Part shown: positions 1-11,319 of the stretch, in pieces
How positions within the stretch are numbered: the first letter of the stretch is position 1
Layout of the letters: every line of letters begins with the position of its first letter
Assembly: GCF_015840915.1 (NCBI RefSeq)
Contig: NZ_CP060398.1
Span: 248,001 to 312,000 of the forward strand
Direction: 5' to 3'
Origin: Synechococcus sp. CBW1002
Lineage (GTDB): Bacteria; Cyanobacteriota; Cyanobacteriia; PCC-6307; Cyanobiaceae
DNA length: 64,000 bases
Notes under the pieces: generated by a model
The model's database searches: none
What the model saw: the letters and a program-made list of their open reading frames with translations, nothing else
What the model was told of the DNA's origin: nothing
Position numbers and translations under genes: made by a program

Positions 1-133
1 GCTTGGCTCCAAGGGCTCGGATCATCAGGGCTGCGGTGGAACCGGAACCCAGCCCCAGCACCATGCCGTCCTGGATCTGCTCGACCGCAGCCTCAGCCAC
101 GGCCTGCTTCATGCGGTCCTGCAGATCGGCCAT
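1..133 (-). CDS. rpiA: Ribose-5-phosphate isomerase A, N-terminal fragment (cut by window edge)
   Basis: This is the first 44 codons of a gene that runs off the left edge of the window. The translation starts [17 protein letters not shown] and contains GLGSGSTAA, the conserved N-terminal substrate-binding loop of RpiA, which interconverts ribose-5-phosphate and ribulose-5-phosphate in the pentose phosphate and Calvin cycles. The start is the ATG at 133-131. Its upstream region is occupied by an insertion sequence beginning at 184, so the native promoter or the link to the htrA-type gene further upstream has probably been lost or replaced. Identification rests on a short stretch, so it is likely but not certain. 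Confidence 0.75.
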   Translation of the reverse strand, partial: MADLQDRMKQAVAEAAVEQIQDGMVLGLGSGSTAALMIRALGAK

Positions 134-183
134 GCCCTGTGCAATCGGAGGGCCGTGACCGTAGCAATGGACCTGCCGGCAGC

Positions 184-205
184 CTTAAGAGTTTGCGGAA
201 AAACC
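184..205 (+). repeat. Left terminal inverted repeat of the insertion sequence
   Basis: This 22-bp end starts CTTAAGAGTTTGC and is the inverted complement of 1541-1562 apart from one base (G at 197 against T in the partner). It marks the 3' side of the transposase gene. Confidence 0.9.
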
Positions 206-364
206 GCCTGAGAAGCAGCGTTTTTCCCTCCTGAGAGCTGGTGCAGCTCATTTCGGTCTGGTTTTCAGAGTTTCAGCGGCTCAGAGCTCCCCTTTTGGTG
301 TGTTTTGCCCCTTTGGGGCTCCCTGATCACTGCCGTCTGGGCACACTTCTGGGCAACCACCTGT

Positions 365-1501
365 TCACGCCGCCGCCATCGCCGGTTTGAGCAGGTTGCC
401 CAGGCGGATCAGGTTGTAGGCGATCACATTCAGGCCGAACACCGCACTCACCTTCTCGGTGCCGCGCAGCTTGAACTGGCGCAGACCTCCCCACTGTTTG
501 ATCCAGCCAAACACCTTCTCGATGCCGCGGCGGGCATGGATCGACTTGGCGTAGCCCACGTGGCGGGTGGTGCGGCCATCGATGGCGGAACCACCAGATC
601 GGGCGGTGTTCTGCACCACGTGCGGCGTCACGCCGATGCGGCGCATCTCGGCGACAAAGCCCCTGGTGTCGTAGTGCTTGTCGGCACCGATGGTTTTCTG
701 GTGGGCACCGGGACGATCCGCGGCCATGGCTTTGGCGGCATCCCGCTCCCCGGTGCCCGTGGCTTGCGTGACCTTGCAATCGACGATCAGGGCATGGCGG
801 TTGTCCATGAGCACATGACCCCGGTAGCTCGGTTGAGCCGGGTGGGCGTTGGATTTCCGGGCCAGCAAGGCGTCGGGATCACTGCCGGAGCGGTGGGTCT
901 TGTTGCTGAGCTTGATGCCTCGGAAATCCCCTTTCGCTCGCTTCTTGCCGGGCTTTGGAGCGCCAAAACCCTCGCCAGGGCCTGACGGCGGTGGCGGCGG
1001 ATCGTCCTGCCCATCGATCCGCTCCAGTGAGGCATGGGAGGCCCAGGCCTGCAGCAAGGTGCCATCGACGGAGAAGTGCTCGTCACTGAGCAGCGGCTTG
1101 ACCTCCGGAGCACCCATCAGCTTCTCCAGGAACTTCCCCATCACCTGCTCGTTCAGCAGCCGCTCCCGGTTTTTTGTGAATGTGGTGGGATGCCAGATCG
1201 GATCATCTGGGCTCAGCCCCACAAACCAGCGGAACAGCAGGTTGTAGTGGAGCTGCTCGAGCAGCAACCGCTCCGAGCGGATGCCGTAGAACGCCTGCAG
1301 CAACGAGGCCAGCAGCAGTTGCTCCGGCGGCACTGATGGCCGGCCTTCTGCGGCGTACAGATCACAGAAGGTGGGATTGAGGCGATCGAGGGCCTGATCG
1401 GCCAGCTTGCGGATCCGCCGCAGCGGATGGCCGGCCGGGATCCGATCCTCAATCGACACGTAGGAGAACAGGGAGCCGCTGCGCTCCCGTTGACCTCGCA
1501 T
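365..1501 (-). CDS. DDE transposase of IS5/IS1182-like element
   Basis: The 378-residue protein has the family N-terminus with SYVSIEDRIPAGHPLRRIR, the RSERLLLEQLHYNLLFRWFVG block, and an RNase-H-like DDE core: SVDGTLLQAWAS (first Asp, about residue 146), ADKHYDT (second Asp, about 273) and RGIEKVFGWIKQWGGL (Glu). It would cut and rejoin the element's ends. No frameshift or stop is seen and the length is normal for the group, so it may be active. The start is the ATG at 1501, 40 bp inside the right repeat. Assignment to IS5 or IS1182 sub-family is from memory of the motifs and would need ISfinder to settle. Confidence 0.92.
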   Translation of the reverse strand: MRGQRERSGSLFSYVSIEDRIPAGHPLRRIRKLADQALDRLNPTFCDLYAAEGRPSVPPEQLLLASLLQAFYGIRSERLLLEQLHYNLLFRWFVGLSPDDPIWHPTTFTKNRERLLNEQVMGKFLEKLMGAPEVKPLLSDEHFSVDGTLLQAWASHASLERIDGQDDPPPPPSGPGEGFGAPKPGKKRAKGDFRGIKLSNKTHRSGSDPDALLARKSNAHPAQPSYRGHVLMDNRHALIVDCKVTQATGTGERDAAKAMAADRPGAHQKTIGADKHYDTRGFVAEMRRIGVTPHVVQNTARSGGSAIDGRTTRHVGYAKSIHARRGIEKVFGWIKQWGGLRQFKLRGTEKVSAVFGLNVIAYNLIRLGNLLKPAMAAA

Positions 1502-1540
1502 CTGGGCTGGACAGCTGGCCCATTCTTGCAGAGATGGCCG

Positions 1541-1562
1541 GGTTTTTCAGCAAACTCTTAAG
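1541..1562 (-). repeat. Right terminal inverted repeat of the insertion sequence
   Basis: Partner of 184-205; reads GGTTTTTCAGCAAACTC followed by TTAAG on the plus strand. It lies upstream of the transposase start and would include or adjoin its promoter. Confidence 0.9.
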
Positions 1563-1570
1563 CGGGAGCC

Positions 1571-3717
<2,147 letters not shown>

Positions 3718-3774
3718 GGCCGCGCCCCATCACGGCGCGATCGGCTTAAGTTGCCGCGAGTGTTTTCGCCGGCC

Positions 3775-4044
3775 ATGGCTCCCATTCCTCCCGGCAGTCG
3801 TCAGCGCTGCACGCTCTGCCAGGTGGAGATCCAGGGCATGGTCGGCGGCAACGACCTGGTGCATTTCAGCCAGGGAGCACCCGGCAGCCGCGCCAAACTC
3901 TGGGCCCGGGTCTGCCAGTACCTGCGCACTCCGGAACAGTGCTCCCAGTGCCTCAACCAGGACGCGACGCGGCGCGGTGAGGTTGTCGCCAGCGACTATT
4001 ACGCCGAAGCGCCGGAGATCGATCTCAGCAATCCCCTAGGGTGA
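3775..4044 (+). CDS. Small zinc-ribbon-like conserved protein, unknown function
   Basis: An 89-residue protein starting MAPIPPGSRQRCTLC. Two cysteine pairs (CTLC near residue 12 and CSQC near 62) are spaced as in a zinc ribbon. The rest is soluble, without a signal or membrane segment. The same reading frame is open far upstream, but that part lies opposite the metallophosphoesterase gene and is an artefact; the ATG at 3775 sits at the junction. It precedes rimP by 126 bp on the same strand. I do not recognise a function. Confidence 0.7.
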   Translation: MAPIPPGSRQRCTLCQVEIQGMVGGNDLVHFSQGAPGSRAKLWARVCQYLRTPEQCSQCLNQDATRRGEVVASDYYAEAPEIDLSNPLG

Positions 4045-4170
4045 ATGGCTGCACTGCCCGCCGGGCAGGACCCGTTGCCGCCGAGCGCCGTCAGGCGAGG
4101 GCAGTGGCGGGGCAGTTCCAGAACTGCGAGGCCCGGCGGCCATGCACGCCGAAGCCCGCAGACCTGAGCC

Positions 4171-4644
4171 TTGCCCCATCCGCTGATTCCTGATCTGCTG
4201 CAGCTCGCCGCCCCAGTGGCCTCCACCCTGGCGCTGGAGGTGCGTGAGGTGCAGCTCCACACCCATCGGATCCCCCTCACCCTGCAGGTGGTGGTGCAGC
4301 GATCCGATGGCGCCGACATCAACCTCGATGAGTGCGCCGGCCTGAGCGGACCGCTGGGCGAGGCGATCGAGGCCTCCGGGCTGCTGACCGAGGCCTATGT
4401 TCTGGAGATCACCAGTCCCGGCATCGGCGAAGACCTCCACGACGATCGGGATTTCCGCAGCTTTCGAGGCTTTCCCGTGGAGGTCAGTTTCCATGACCCC
4501 AAAGGGCTTCGCACCAGCCTGGAGGGGTTGTTGCTGGAACGGGACGCCACGGATGTACGCCTCAATCAGCGGGGCCGCACCGTGCGCATCCCCCGCGACG
4601 CTGTGATTCGCGTCCGCCTGATCACTCCAGACGGCAGCGCCTGA
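4171..4644 (+). CDS. rimP: Ribosome maturation factor RimP
   Basis: The 157-residue protein binds the pre-30S ribosomal subunit during assembly. It shows the RimP core: an N-terminal alpha/beta domain with LTLQVVVQRSDG, then YVLEITSPGIG (family motif LEVSSPGxxRPL) and a C-terminal SH3-like domain with GLLLERDATDVRLNQRG. The start is a TTG at 4171; no ATG fits the conserved N-terminus. It is the first gene of the classic rimP-nusA-ylxR-infB order, 54 bp ahead of nusA. The Leu-Glu-Ile-Thr form of the central motif is slightly divergent. Confidence 0.93.
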   Translation: MPHPLIPDLLQLAAPVASTLALEVREVQLHTHRIPLTLQVVVQRSDGADINLDECAGLSGPLGEAIEASGLLTEAYVLEITSPGIGEDLHDDRDFRSFRGFPVEVSFHDPKGLRTSLEGLLLERDATDVRLNQRGRTVRIPRDAVIRVRLITPDGSA

Positions 4645-4698
4645 GCCCCCGCGCTTCCGGTTCGTCTTCCCCCTTCCCCATCCACCACCGATTCGTCC

Positions 4699-6144
4699 AT
4701 GGCCCTCGTCCTGCTCCCCGGTCTGAACAACCTGATCGAGGACATCAGCGAAGAGAAGAAACTTGCCCCCCAGGTGGTGGAGGCCGCTCTGAGGGAGGCC
4801 CTGCTGAAGGGCTATGAGCGCTACCGCCGCACCCTCTACCTGGGTATCAGCGAGGATCCGTTCGAAGAGGACTACTTCAGCAATTTCGACGTCTCGCTCG
4901 ACCTCGATGAGGAGGGCTACCGGGTGCTGGCCAGCAAGATCATCGTGGAGGAGGTCGAGAGCGACGACCATCAGATCGCTTACGAAGAGGTCTGCCAGGT
5001 GGCCCCGGACGCCCAGGTGGGGGACACGGTGGTCCTGGATGTGACTCCTGAGAAAGACGACTTCGGCCGCATGGCCGCCGCCACCACCAAGCAGGTGCTG
5101 GCCCAGAAGCTGCGGGATCAGCAGCGCCGCATGATCCAGGAGGAGTTCGCCGATCTGGAGGATCCTGTGCTCACCGCGCGGGTGATCCGCTTCGAGCGCC
5201 AGAGCGTGATCATGGCCGTGAGCAGCGGCCTGGGCAGGCCCGAAGTGGAGGCGGAACTGCCCCGCCGTGACCAGCTGCCCAACGACAACTACCGCGCCAA
5301 CGCCACCTTCAAGGTGTTTCTCAAGGAGGTGAGCGAGGTGCCCCGCCGTGGCCCGCAGCTGTTCGTCAGCCGCTCCAACGCCGGTCTGGTGGTGTATCTG
5401 TTCGAGAACGAAGTCCCTGAGATCCAGGAGGGATCGGTACGGATCGTGGCCGTGGCCCGCGAGGCCAACCCCCCTTCCCGATCGGTCGGTCCCCGCACCA
5501 AGGTGGCGGTGGACAGCGTCGAACGCGAGGTGGATCCGGTCGGAGCCTGCATCGGAGCCCGCGGCTCCCGCATCCAGCAGGTGGTCAACGAACTGCGCGG
5601 CGAAAAGATCGACGTGATCCGCTGGTCTCCCGATCCGGGTCAGTACCTCGCCAACTCCCTCAGCCCGGCACGGGTGGACATGGTGCGGCTGGTGGATCCT
5701 GATGGACGCCACGCCCATGTCCTGGTTCCCCCGGACCAGCTCAGCCTGGCCATCGGCCGCGAAGGGCAGAATGTGCGCCTGGCCGCCCGACTGACCGGCT
5801 GGAAGATCGATATCAAGAACGCCGCCGAATACGACCAGGCCAGCGAAGACGAGAAGGTGGCCGAACTGATCGCCCTGCGTCAGGAAGAGGAAGCTCTTCA
5901 ATCGGAAGCGGAAGCTCGCCTGGCCGCTGAGCAGGCCGCCCGCGCCGAGGAGGACGCCCGCCTGCGCGAGCTCTATCCCCTGCCCGAGGACGAGGAGATG
6001 CTGGAGGGTGATGACGGCAGCGAAGCTGAGTTGGCTGAACCAGAGCCGGCTGAAGCCGATGTCCCGGCTGAGGCGACTGCCAGCGACACGGAATCCCTGG
6101 CCGACCCTGAACCCGCCGCAGCCGACGAGGATGGAACCCGGTGA
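4699..6144 (+). CDS. nusA: Transcription termination/antitermination factor NusA
   Basis: The 481-residue protein binds RNA polymerase and modulates pausing, termination and antitermination. The N-terminal polymerase-binding domain is at 1-130, followed by an S1 domain (about 135-200) and two KH domains (about 240-380, with VGACIGARGSRIQQVVNELRG and LAIGREGQNVRLAARLTGW). In place of the E. coli acidic repeats there is a simple, charged Glu/Ala tail from about 390 to the end. The stop overlaps the ylxR start (TGATG), which supports one operon from rimP to infB. Confidence 0.96.
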   Translation: MALVLLPGLNNLIEDISEEKKLAPQVVEAALREALLKGYERYRRTLYLGISEDPFEEDYFSNFDVSLDLDEEGYRVLASKIIVEEVESDDHQIAYEEVCQVAPDAQVGDTVVLDVTPEKDDFGRMAAATTKQVLAQKLRDQQRRMIQEEFADLEDPVLTARVIRFERQSVIMAVSSGLGRPEVEAELPRRDQLPNDNYRANATFKVFLKEVSEVPRRGPQLFVSRSNAGLVVYLFENEVPEIQEGSVRIVAVAREANPPSRSVGPRTKVAVDSVEREVDPVGACIGARGSRIQQVVNELRGEKIDVIRWSPDPGQYLANSLSPARVDMVRLVDPDGRHAHVLVPPDQLSLAIGREGQNVRLAARLTGWKIDIKNAAEYDQASEDEKVAELIALRQEEEALQSEAEARLAAEQAARAEEDARLRELYPLPEDEEMLEGDDGSEAELAEPEPAEADVPAEATASDTESLADPEPAAADEDGTR

Positions 6145-6419
6145 TGGCGCGACCCGTTCTGCGCCGCTGCGTGGCCTGTGGAGAGCTGTTCAACCGCGAA
6201 CAGCTCTGGCGGGTGATCCGGCTGGCGCAGGGCGGAATCGGACTGGACAGGGGCATGGGCCGCTCGGCCTACCTCTGCCCCAGCCGCAGTTGCCTGGACG
6301 AGGCGAAACGGCGCAAGCGGCTGCAACGGGCGCTGCGCACCCAGGTTGCAGATTCCATCATCGCCACGCTCAACCAGCGTCTGCGCGACGACGACGCGAC
6401 CACCTCTGAGGCAAGATGA
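6144..6419 (+). CDS. ylxR: YlxR-family RNA-binding protein (DUF448)
   Basis: A 91-residue basic protein with the family signature RRCVACGELFNREQLWRVIR and GMGRSAYLCPSRSCLDEAKRRKRLQRAL. YlxR proteins sit between nusA and infB in many bacteria and have been linked to RNA binding and gene regulation. The ATG at 6144 overlaps the nusA stop; a GTG one codon upstream is an alternative. The L7Ae-like ylxQ gene found here in some bacteria is absent; instead 83 bp lead straight to infB. Confidence 0.92.
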   Translation: MARPVLRRCVACGELFNREQLWRVIRLAQGGIGLDRGMGRSAYLCPSRSCLDEAKRRKRLQRALRTQVADSIIATLNQRLRDDDATTSEAR

Positions 6420-6502
6420 ACCGTGGCCGCAGCATGGATGCGGCCCGGTGGCACCCGTTGTCCCGACTGGCGGCCGGACGGCCCCGACCCTTGGAGACCT
6501 GA

Positions 6503-9500
6503 ATGACCAGCAGCGGCAAAGTCAGAATTTATGAGCTGTCCCGGGACCTGGGCCTGGAGAACAAGGACGTGCTCGATGCCGCCGAAAAATTGTCCATCGC
6601 CGTGAAGAGCCACAGCAGCTCGATCAGCGACGACGAGGCCATCCGCATCCGGACCCTGATCAAGGGCAACGGCTCCGGAGCGACCCCAGCTGCCCCGGCA
6701 GCGCCCGCCAAGGCCATTCTTTCCGTGAAGAAAGCCGCAGCCGACACCCAACCCCAGCCCCCCGCCGTGGCTCCCAGCAAGCCCGCCGCGCCCGCCCGCC
6801 CGGTGGCCGCCGCTCCTCCCAGCCCGAGCCAGCCGCCCGCTGCGCCCTCGCGGCCGTCGGCACCGTCGAAACCGGCCGCAACCTCGCAGACGGCAGCGCC
6901 CAGTCGCCCAGCGCCGGTGAAACCCAGTCGGCCGGCAACGCCTCCAACCGTCATTGCCACCAAGCCGGCCGCTCCTGAAAAGCCGGCCGCCAAACCTGCT
7001 CCAGTGATTGCCAAGCCGGCTCCGGTGGCGGCCAAACCCGCCACCATGCCTGCCAAACCTGCATCCCGTCCAGGTCCGGGTAAGCCCTCGGCTGGCCCCG
7101 TCAAGCCCCCGGCACCGGTTCGTCCTGCCGCCGTCGTCAAGCCCCCGGCACCGGTCAAGCCTGCTGCCGCTCCGCCACCCCGGAAACCCGAGGCGCCAGC
7201 ACCGGCGCGTCCCGACGCCAACGTCCGCCCCACATCACCGCGGCCTGCGATGCCGCAGCGCCCCGGCCAACCCCAACGCAGCCCCGGCGGCCAACCGGCA
7301 CGTCCAGCCGGAAAGCCTCAGCTGGTGGGTCGCCCGCAGAGCGGCCAGTCCACCCCAACCCCCGCCGGCAGCGGCCGTCCGGCGGCGCCACCGGTGAGCC
7401 GTCCCACAGCCACGGGGCCACGGCCCGGGGCACCACAGCGGCCTGCGGCCCCCGCTCCGGTTCGGCCCGGCCAGGCCGGTACCCGCGGTGCCGGCAATCG
7501 CAGCGGCACCTCCCCCCTCGAGCTGGTGGGCAAGCCCATCCGCCGGGATGCAGCTGGCCCCGGTGCGACCGGCGTGACTCGCCCCGGCATGCCGGCCGGC
7601 ATGCGCAAGCCGATGGCACCGGGCGAGCTGATGCAGTTGCAGAAGCCCAACGCCCGTCCGATCGCAGCACCACCACGCCGTCCTGAGCGTGGCGAGGTGG
7701 CGGCCGGCTCCAGCACTGATCCGGCCCGTCCCACCGCCACTCCGCCGAACGCCCCCCGCCGGCCGGCCTTCCGGCCCGGCATGCCGGCCGGCACCAACCG
7801 GCCCCGCCGCCCCGACTGGGACGACAGCGCCAAACTCGAGGCCCTGCGCAGCCGCTCGCCGCAGAAACAGCGGCAGAAGGTTCACATCATCGGCGATAAC
7901 GATGATGCACTCACCGCCGAAACCGGCGGCTACGCCGGCGAACAGGAAGCGCTGGTTCTGCAGGCCAGCCTGGCCCGCCCGGCCAAGCCGCGCAGCGCCG
8001 TCGCCGCCGCGCCCAAGCCCACGGTGGCCGTGCGCAAGCGCAAGAAGGAGACCACCCGCCAGCGCCAGCGCCGCCGCGCCATGGAGCTCCGGGCTGCCCG
8101 CGAGGCCAAGGCCCAGCGCCCCGAGATGCTGATCGTGCCGGAGGGCAACCTCACGGTGCAGGAACTGGCCGACCGGCTCGGTGTCGAGAGCTCCGAGATC
8201 ATCAAGAGCCTCTTCTTCAAGGGGATCAGCGCCACCGTCACCCAGACGCTGGATCTCTCCACGATCGAAACGGTGGCCGAGGAATTCGGCGTTCCGGTGC
8301 TGGAAGACGACATCGAGGCCGCCGCCAAGAAGACGGTGGAGATGATCGAGGCCAGCGATCTGGCCCACCTGATCCGCCGCCCTCCCGTGGTGACGGTGAT
8401 GGGCCACGTCGACCACGGCAAGACCAGCCTGCTCGATGCCATCCGCAAGACCCGCGTGGCAGCGGGCGAAGCCGGTGGCATCACCCAGCACATCGGTGCG
8501 TACCAGGTGGAGATTCCTCACGCCGGCGAGCACCGCCGCATCACCTTCCTCGACACCCCAGGTCACGAGGCCTTCACCGCCATGCGTGCCCGGGGAACCA
8601 AGGTGACCGACGTGGCCGTGCTGGTGGTGGCCGCCGATGACGGGGTCCGCCCCCAGACCCTGGAGGCGATCAGCCACGCCCGCGCGGCCGAGGTGCCGAT
8701 CGTGGTGGCGATCAACAAGATCGACAAGGAAGGCGCATCACCCGAGCGGGTCAAGCAGGAACTGTCCGGCCAGGATCTGGTGGCGGAAGACTGGGGTGGC
8801 AACACCGTGATGGTGCCGGTGAGCGCCATCAAGGGCGAGAACATCGACAAGTTGCTGGAGATGATCCTGTTGGTGACGGAGGTGGAAGACCTCCAGGCCA
8901 ACCCGGATCGGATGGCCCGCGGCACCGTGATCGAGGCCCACCTCGACAAGGCCAAGGGACCGGTGGCCACCCTGCTGATCCAGAACGGCACCCTGCGGGC
9001 CGGCGACGTGCTGGCAGCCGGCCCTGTGCTCGGCAAGGTGCGCGCCATGGTGGACGACACCGGCAAGCGGGTGAAGCAGGCGGGTCCCTCCTGTGCGGTG
9101 GAGGCCCTGGGCTTCAGTGAAGTCCCCACCGCCGGCGACGAGTTCGAGGTCTATCCCGATGAGAAGACCGCCCGCAGCGTTGTGGGCGATCGGGCGAATG
9201 AGGCCCGCGCCACCCGCCTGGCCCAGCAGATGGCCTCCCGCCGGGTCTCCCTGGCGTCCATATCGGGGCAGGTCAGCGAGGGCGAGCTCAAGGAGCTCAA
9301 CCTGATCCTCAAGGCCGACGTGCAGGGCAGTGTGGAGGCGATCCTCGGATCGCTCGAGCAACTGCCCCAGGACGAGGTCCAGGTGCGGGTGCTGCTTTCG
9401 GCACCGGGCGAGATCACCGAAACGGATGTGGACCTGGCTGCCGCCTCCGGCGCCGTGATCGTGGGCTTCAACACCTCGATGGCCTCCGGCGCCAAGCGCG

Positions 9501-9904
9501 CCGCCGATGCCACCGGCGTGGATGTGCGCGACTACGAGGTGATCTACAAACTCCTCGAAGACATCCAGATGGCCATGGAAGGCCTGCTGGAGCCGGAGCT
9601 GGTCGAGGAATCCCTCGGCGAAGCCGAGGTGCGCGCCGTGTTCACGATCGGCAAGAGCGCCGTGGCCGGCTGTTATGTCACCAACGGCAAGCTGCAGCGC
9701 AACTGCAAGGTGCGCGTCCACCGCGGCAAGGACAAGGTGTACGAGGGCGACCTCGACTCCCTGCGCCGCAACAAGGACGACGTCAAGGAGGTGGCCACCG
9801 GCTTCGAATGCGGCATCGGCTGCGATCGCTTCAACGCCTGGCAGGAAGGCGACCGGGTCGAGGCCTACAAGTTCGTCACCCAGCGCCGAACCCTCAGCAC
9901 CTGA
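6503..9904 (+). CDS. infB: Translation initiation factor IF-2
   Basis: The 1133-residue GTPase brings initiator tRNA to the 30S subunit. Roughly residues 60-480 are a long Pro/Ala/Lys-rich, low-complexity region, followed by the IF2_N domain (about 550-600) and the GTPase: G1 GHVDHGKTS near 634, G3 DTPGHEAF near 683, G4 NKID near 737. Domains II-IV follow, with [23 protein letters not shown] and the C-terminal tRNA-binding part. The long disordered N-terminus is usual in cyanobacteria and high-GC bacteria. It closes the rimP-nusA-ylxR-infB operon and is followed within 6 bp by the next gene. Confidence 0.97.
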   Translation: MTSSGKVRIYELSRDLGLENKDVLDAAEKLSIAVKSHSSSISDDEAIRIRTLIKGNGSGATPAAPAAPAKAILSVKKAAADTQPQPPAVAPSKPAAPARPVAAAPPSPSQPPAAPSRPSAPSKPAATSQTAAPSRPAPVKPSRPATPPTVIATKPAAPEKPAAKPAPVIAKPAPVAAKPATMPAKPASRPGPGKPSAGPVKPPAPVRPAAVVKPPAPVKPAAAPPPRKPEAPAPARPDANVRPTSPRPAMPQRPGQPQRSPGGQPARPAGKPQLVGRPQSGQSTPTPAGSGRPAAPPVSRPTATGPRPGAPQRPAAPAPVRPGQAGTRGAGNRSGTSPLELVGKPIRRDAAGPGATGVTRPGMPAGMRKPMAPGELMQLQKPNARPIAAPPRRPERGEVAAGSSTDPARPTATPPNAPRRPAFRPGMPAGTNRPRRPDWDDSAKLEALRSRSPQKQRQKVHIIGDNDDALTAETGGYAGEQEALVLQASLARPAKPRSAVAAAPKPTVAVRKRKKETTRQRQRRRAMELRAAREAKAQRPEMLIVPEGNLTVQELADRLGVESSEIIKSLFFKGISATVTQTLDLSTIETVAEEFGVPVLEDDIEAAAKKTVEMIEASDLAHLIRRPPVVTVMGHVDHGKTSLLDAIRKTRVAAGEAGGITQHIGAYQVEIPHAGEHRRITFLDTPGHEAFTAMRARGTKVTDVAVLVVAADDGVRPQTLEAISHARAAEVPIVVAINKIDKEGASPERVKQELSGQDLVAEDWGGNTVMVPVSAIKGENIDKLLEMILLVTEVEDLQANPDRMARGTVIEAHLDKAKGPVATLLIQNGTLRAGDVLAAGPVLGKVRAMVDDTGKRVKQAGPSCAVEALGFSEVPTAGDEFEVYPDEKTARSVVGDRANEARATRLAQQMASRRVSLASISGQVSEGELKELNLILKADVQGSVEAILGSLEQLPQDEVQVRVLLSAPGEITETDVDLAAASGAVIVGFNTSMASGAKRAADATGVDVRDYEVIYKLLEDIQMAMEGLLEPELVEESLGEAEVRAVFTIGKSAVAGCYVTNGKLQRNCKVRVHRGKDKVYEGDLDSLRRNKDDVKEVATGFECGIGCDRFNAWQEGDRVEAYKFVTQRRTLST

Positions 9905-9909
9905 TCATC

Positions 9910-10815
9910 GTGAATCCCCGCAGCGAACCGCTGCTGTGGCTGCAGCTCCTCGGCCTTCCCGCCCTGCCCCTGGAAGCGCTCGTGGTGCTGTTGCTGCTCG
10001 GGGGCAGTGATCCAGGCCCTTGGCCGGCCTTGGAGCGTCTGCTCACCTGGGCCATCGGGGTGCTGATGCCGGCGGTGCTGCTCTGGCGCCGGCCTCCGGA
10101 CGCCTTTTCCCTCCTGCTCGCGCAAGCCCCACTGCGGGCCCGTCGGGATCTGCAGGGGCGGATCAGCCGCCTGCAGGACCATCCGCTGCTGCGGGGGGTC
10201 CTGATCGCTGGCGCCGTTGTGGCCCTGCCTCTGCTCTGGTGGCTGGATGGTCACGCCGCCCTGGTGGCTGGCCCACTGGCGTTGCTGGATGCTGATCAGC
10301 GGCTGCAGGCTCTGCTGCTGACGATGCCGGTGCTGGCATTGATGCTGTGGCAATGGCAGCAGGTGCTTCAGAGCCTCTGGCTGCTCAGCCGCAGCCCAGC
10401 GGCGATCGAGGCCGCAGCACCCTTCAGTCAGGTGGAGCTTGAGGACAGGCGCCTGTGCCTCGGCCTGCCGCTGCTGTTGCTCCCGGATCTGGCCATCTCC
10501 CGGCCCGTCTCTGGGGCGGCTCCAGTGGCAGCGGCACCGGCAGCAGCCACGGAAATAGCTTCAGAGGAAGGGTCTCCAGAGGAGGGGGCTGCAACAGAAG
10601 ATGCGGCCATGGAAACACCTGGTGGTGAAGCCATCGAGAAAGCTGTTTCTGAGCAGGCTGTCCCTGAGAAGGCTGTCCCAGAAGAGTCTCTCCCTGAGAC
10701 AGCTGAACAGGGTGTCAGCGCTCCGGGCGACGCTTCAGCCCCCCTGGTTGCGATCGAACCAGAGAAGCGTGGCAAAGATCGCGAAGGCCCCGATCTGGAT
10801 CAACAGATCGACTGA
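9910..10815 (+). CDS. Membrane protein with low-complexity tail
   Basis: A 301-residue protein that starts at a GTG 5 bp after infB (MNPRSEPLLWLQ). It has about four hydrophobic segments in residues 10-180 and a cytosolic Glu/Ala/Pro/Val-rich tail in which EKAV/EQAV-type units repeat. This matches the cyanobacterial group known as low-complexity tail membrane proteins, whose function is unknown. The longer open frame upstream overlaps infB and is not convincing. Its last 81 bases overlap the converging DUF3493 gene on the other strand, an unusually long convergent overlap. Confidence 0.75.
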   Translation: MNPRSEPLLWLQLLGLPALPLEALVVLLLLGGSDPGPWPALERLLTWAIGVLMPAVLLWRRPPDAFSLLLAQAPLRARRDLQGRISRLQDHPLLRGVLIAGAVVALPLLWWLDGHAALVAGPLALLDADQRLQALLLTMPVLALMLWQWQQVLQSLWLLSRSPAAIEAAAPFSQVELEDRRLCLGLPLLLLPDLAISRPVSGAAPVAAAPAAATEIASEEGSPEEGAATEDAAMETPGGEAIEKAVSEQAVPEKAVPEESLPETAEQGVSAPGDASAPLVAIEPEKRGKDREGPDLDQQID

Positions 10816-11001
10816 GGCCACCCCCTCACCACTGGCGCCCCTGAGAGCCATCGTGGCCAGGCCGAGGCTGGCCGAAGCCAGCAGCGCAAACCACAAGGCC
10901 CGTCGCAGCCCGCGCCACGGAGTGCTGAGCTCGGTGAGCAACCGTTGGCGCAGGGCGGGATCGAGATCGCGCGAGGGGGAGTCGTCCTGCCTGGATCCCA
11001 T
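10735..11001 (-). CDS. DUF3493-family small membrane protein
   Basis: An 88-residue protein with LRQRLLTELSTPWRGLRRALWF followed by two hydrophobic segments (about 35-53 and 62-78), matching the cyanobacterial/chloroplast DUF3493 family, which includes proteins tied to photosystem II accumulation in plants. No catalytic residue is visible and the role is unknown. The ATG at 11001 is chosen; a GTG at 11013 in frame is the alternative. Its 3' end overlaps the converging neighbour by 81 bases. Confidence 0.75.
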   Translation of the reverse strand: MGSRQDDSPSRDLDPALRQRLLTELSTPWRGLRRALWFALLASASLGLATMALRGASGEGVASVDLLIQIGAFAIFATLLWFDRNQGG

Positions 11002-11055
11002 GAGACGCACCACAACGGGACAACGTTAGGGCGAATGCTAGTTTCAGAGGGTATT

Positions 11056-11127
<72 letters not shown>

Positions 11128-11319
11128 TTTCGCAATTCTCTAGAGATCCTTCTTCCCGGGTCGGGTTGGGATCCCATGTCATCACTGAATCTGACACTTC
11201 GTCGATACCAGCGGCTCTGGCTCGAAGGACGTGTGATTCCTGGAGTGATCAGCAGGTGGGGCTGCCAATGGTCCCGCGTTAGTCTGAGATCCTTGTTCTC
11301 TGCCCCAGCCGGCAGCCGC

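Larger units (their letters stand above)
184..1562 (-). mobile_element. Complete insertion sequence, IS5/IS1182-like, about 1.38 kb
   Basis: The element is bounded by near-perfect 22-bp terminal inverted repeats at 184-205 and 1541-1562 (one mismatch) and carries a single intact transposase gene on the minus strand. Both ends begin with the palindrome CTTAAG, so the outer 2-6 bases may be a target duplication and the true tips may lie a few bases further in. It sits 8 bp after the stop codon of the htrA-type gene and 50 bp before the rpiA start, and has split what was probably one transcription unit. Intact ends plus intact transposase suggest a recent insertion. Confidence 0.92.

Noticed and set aside
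4036-5901. Open frame of 621 codons on the minus strand opposite rimP and nusA
   Set aside because: Its composition (His/Gly/Ala-rich, no domain) is the typical antisense shadow of a high-GC gene; rimP and nusA on the plus strand are certain.
6680-7700. Pro/Ala/Lys-rich repeats in the first half of infB considered as a separate gene or foreign insertion
   Set aside because: Frame and base composition continue into the IF-2 core; long disordered N-termini are normal for IF-2 in this group.
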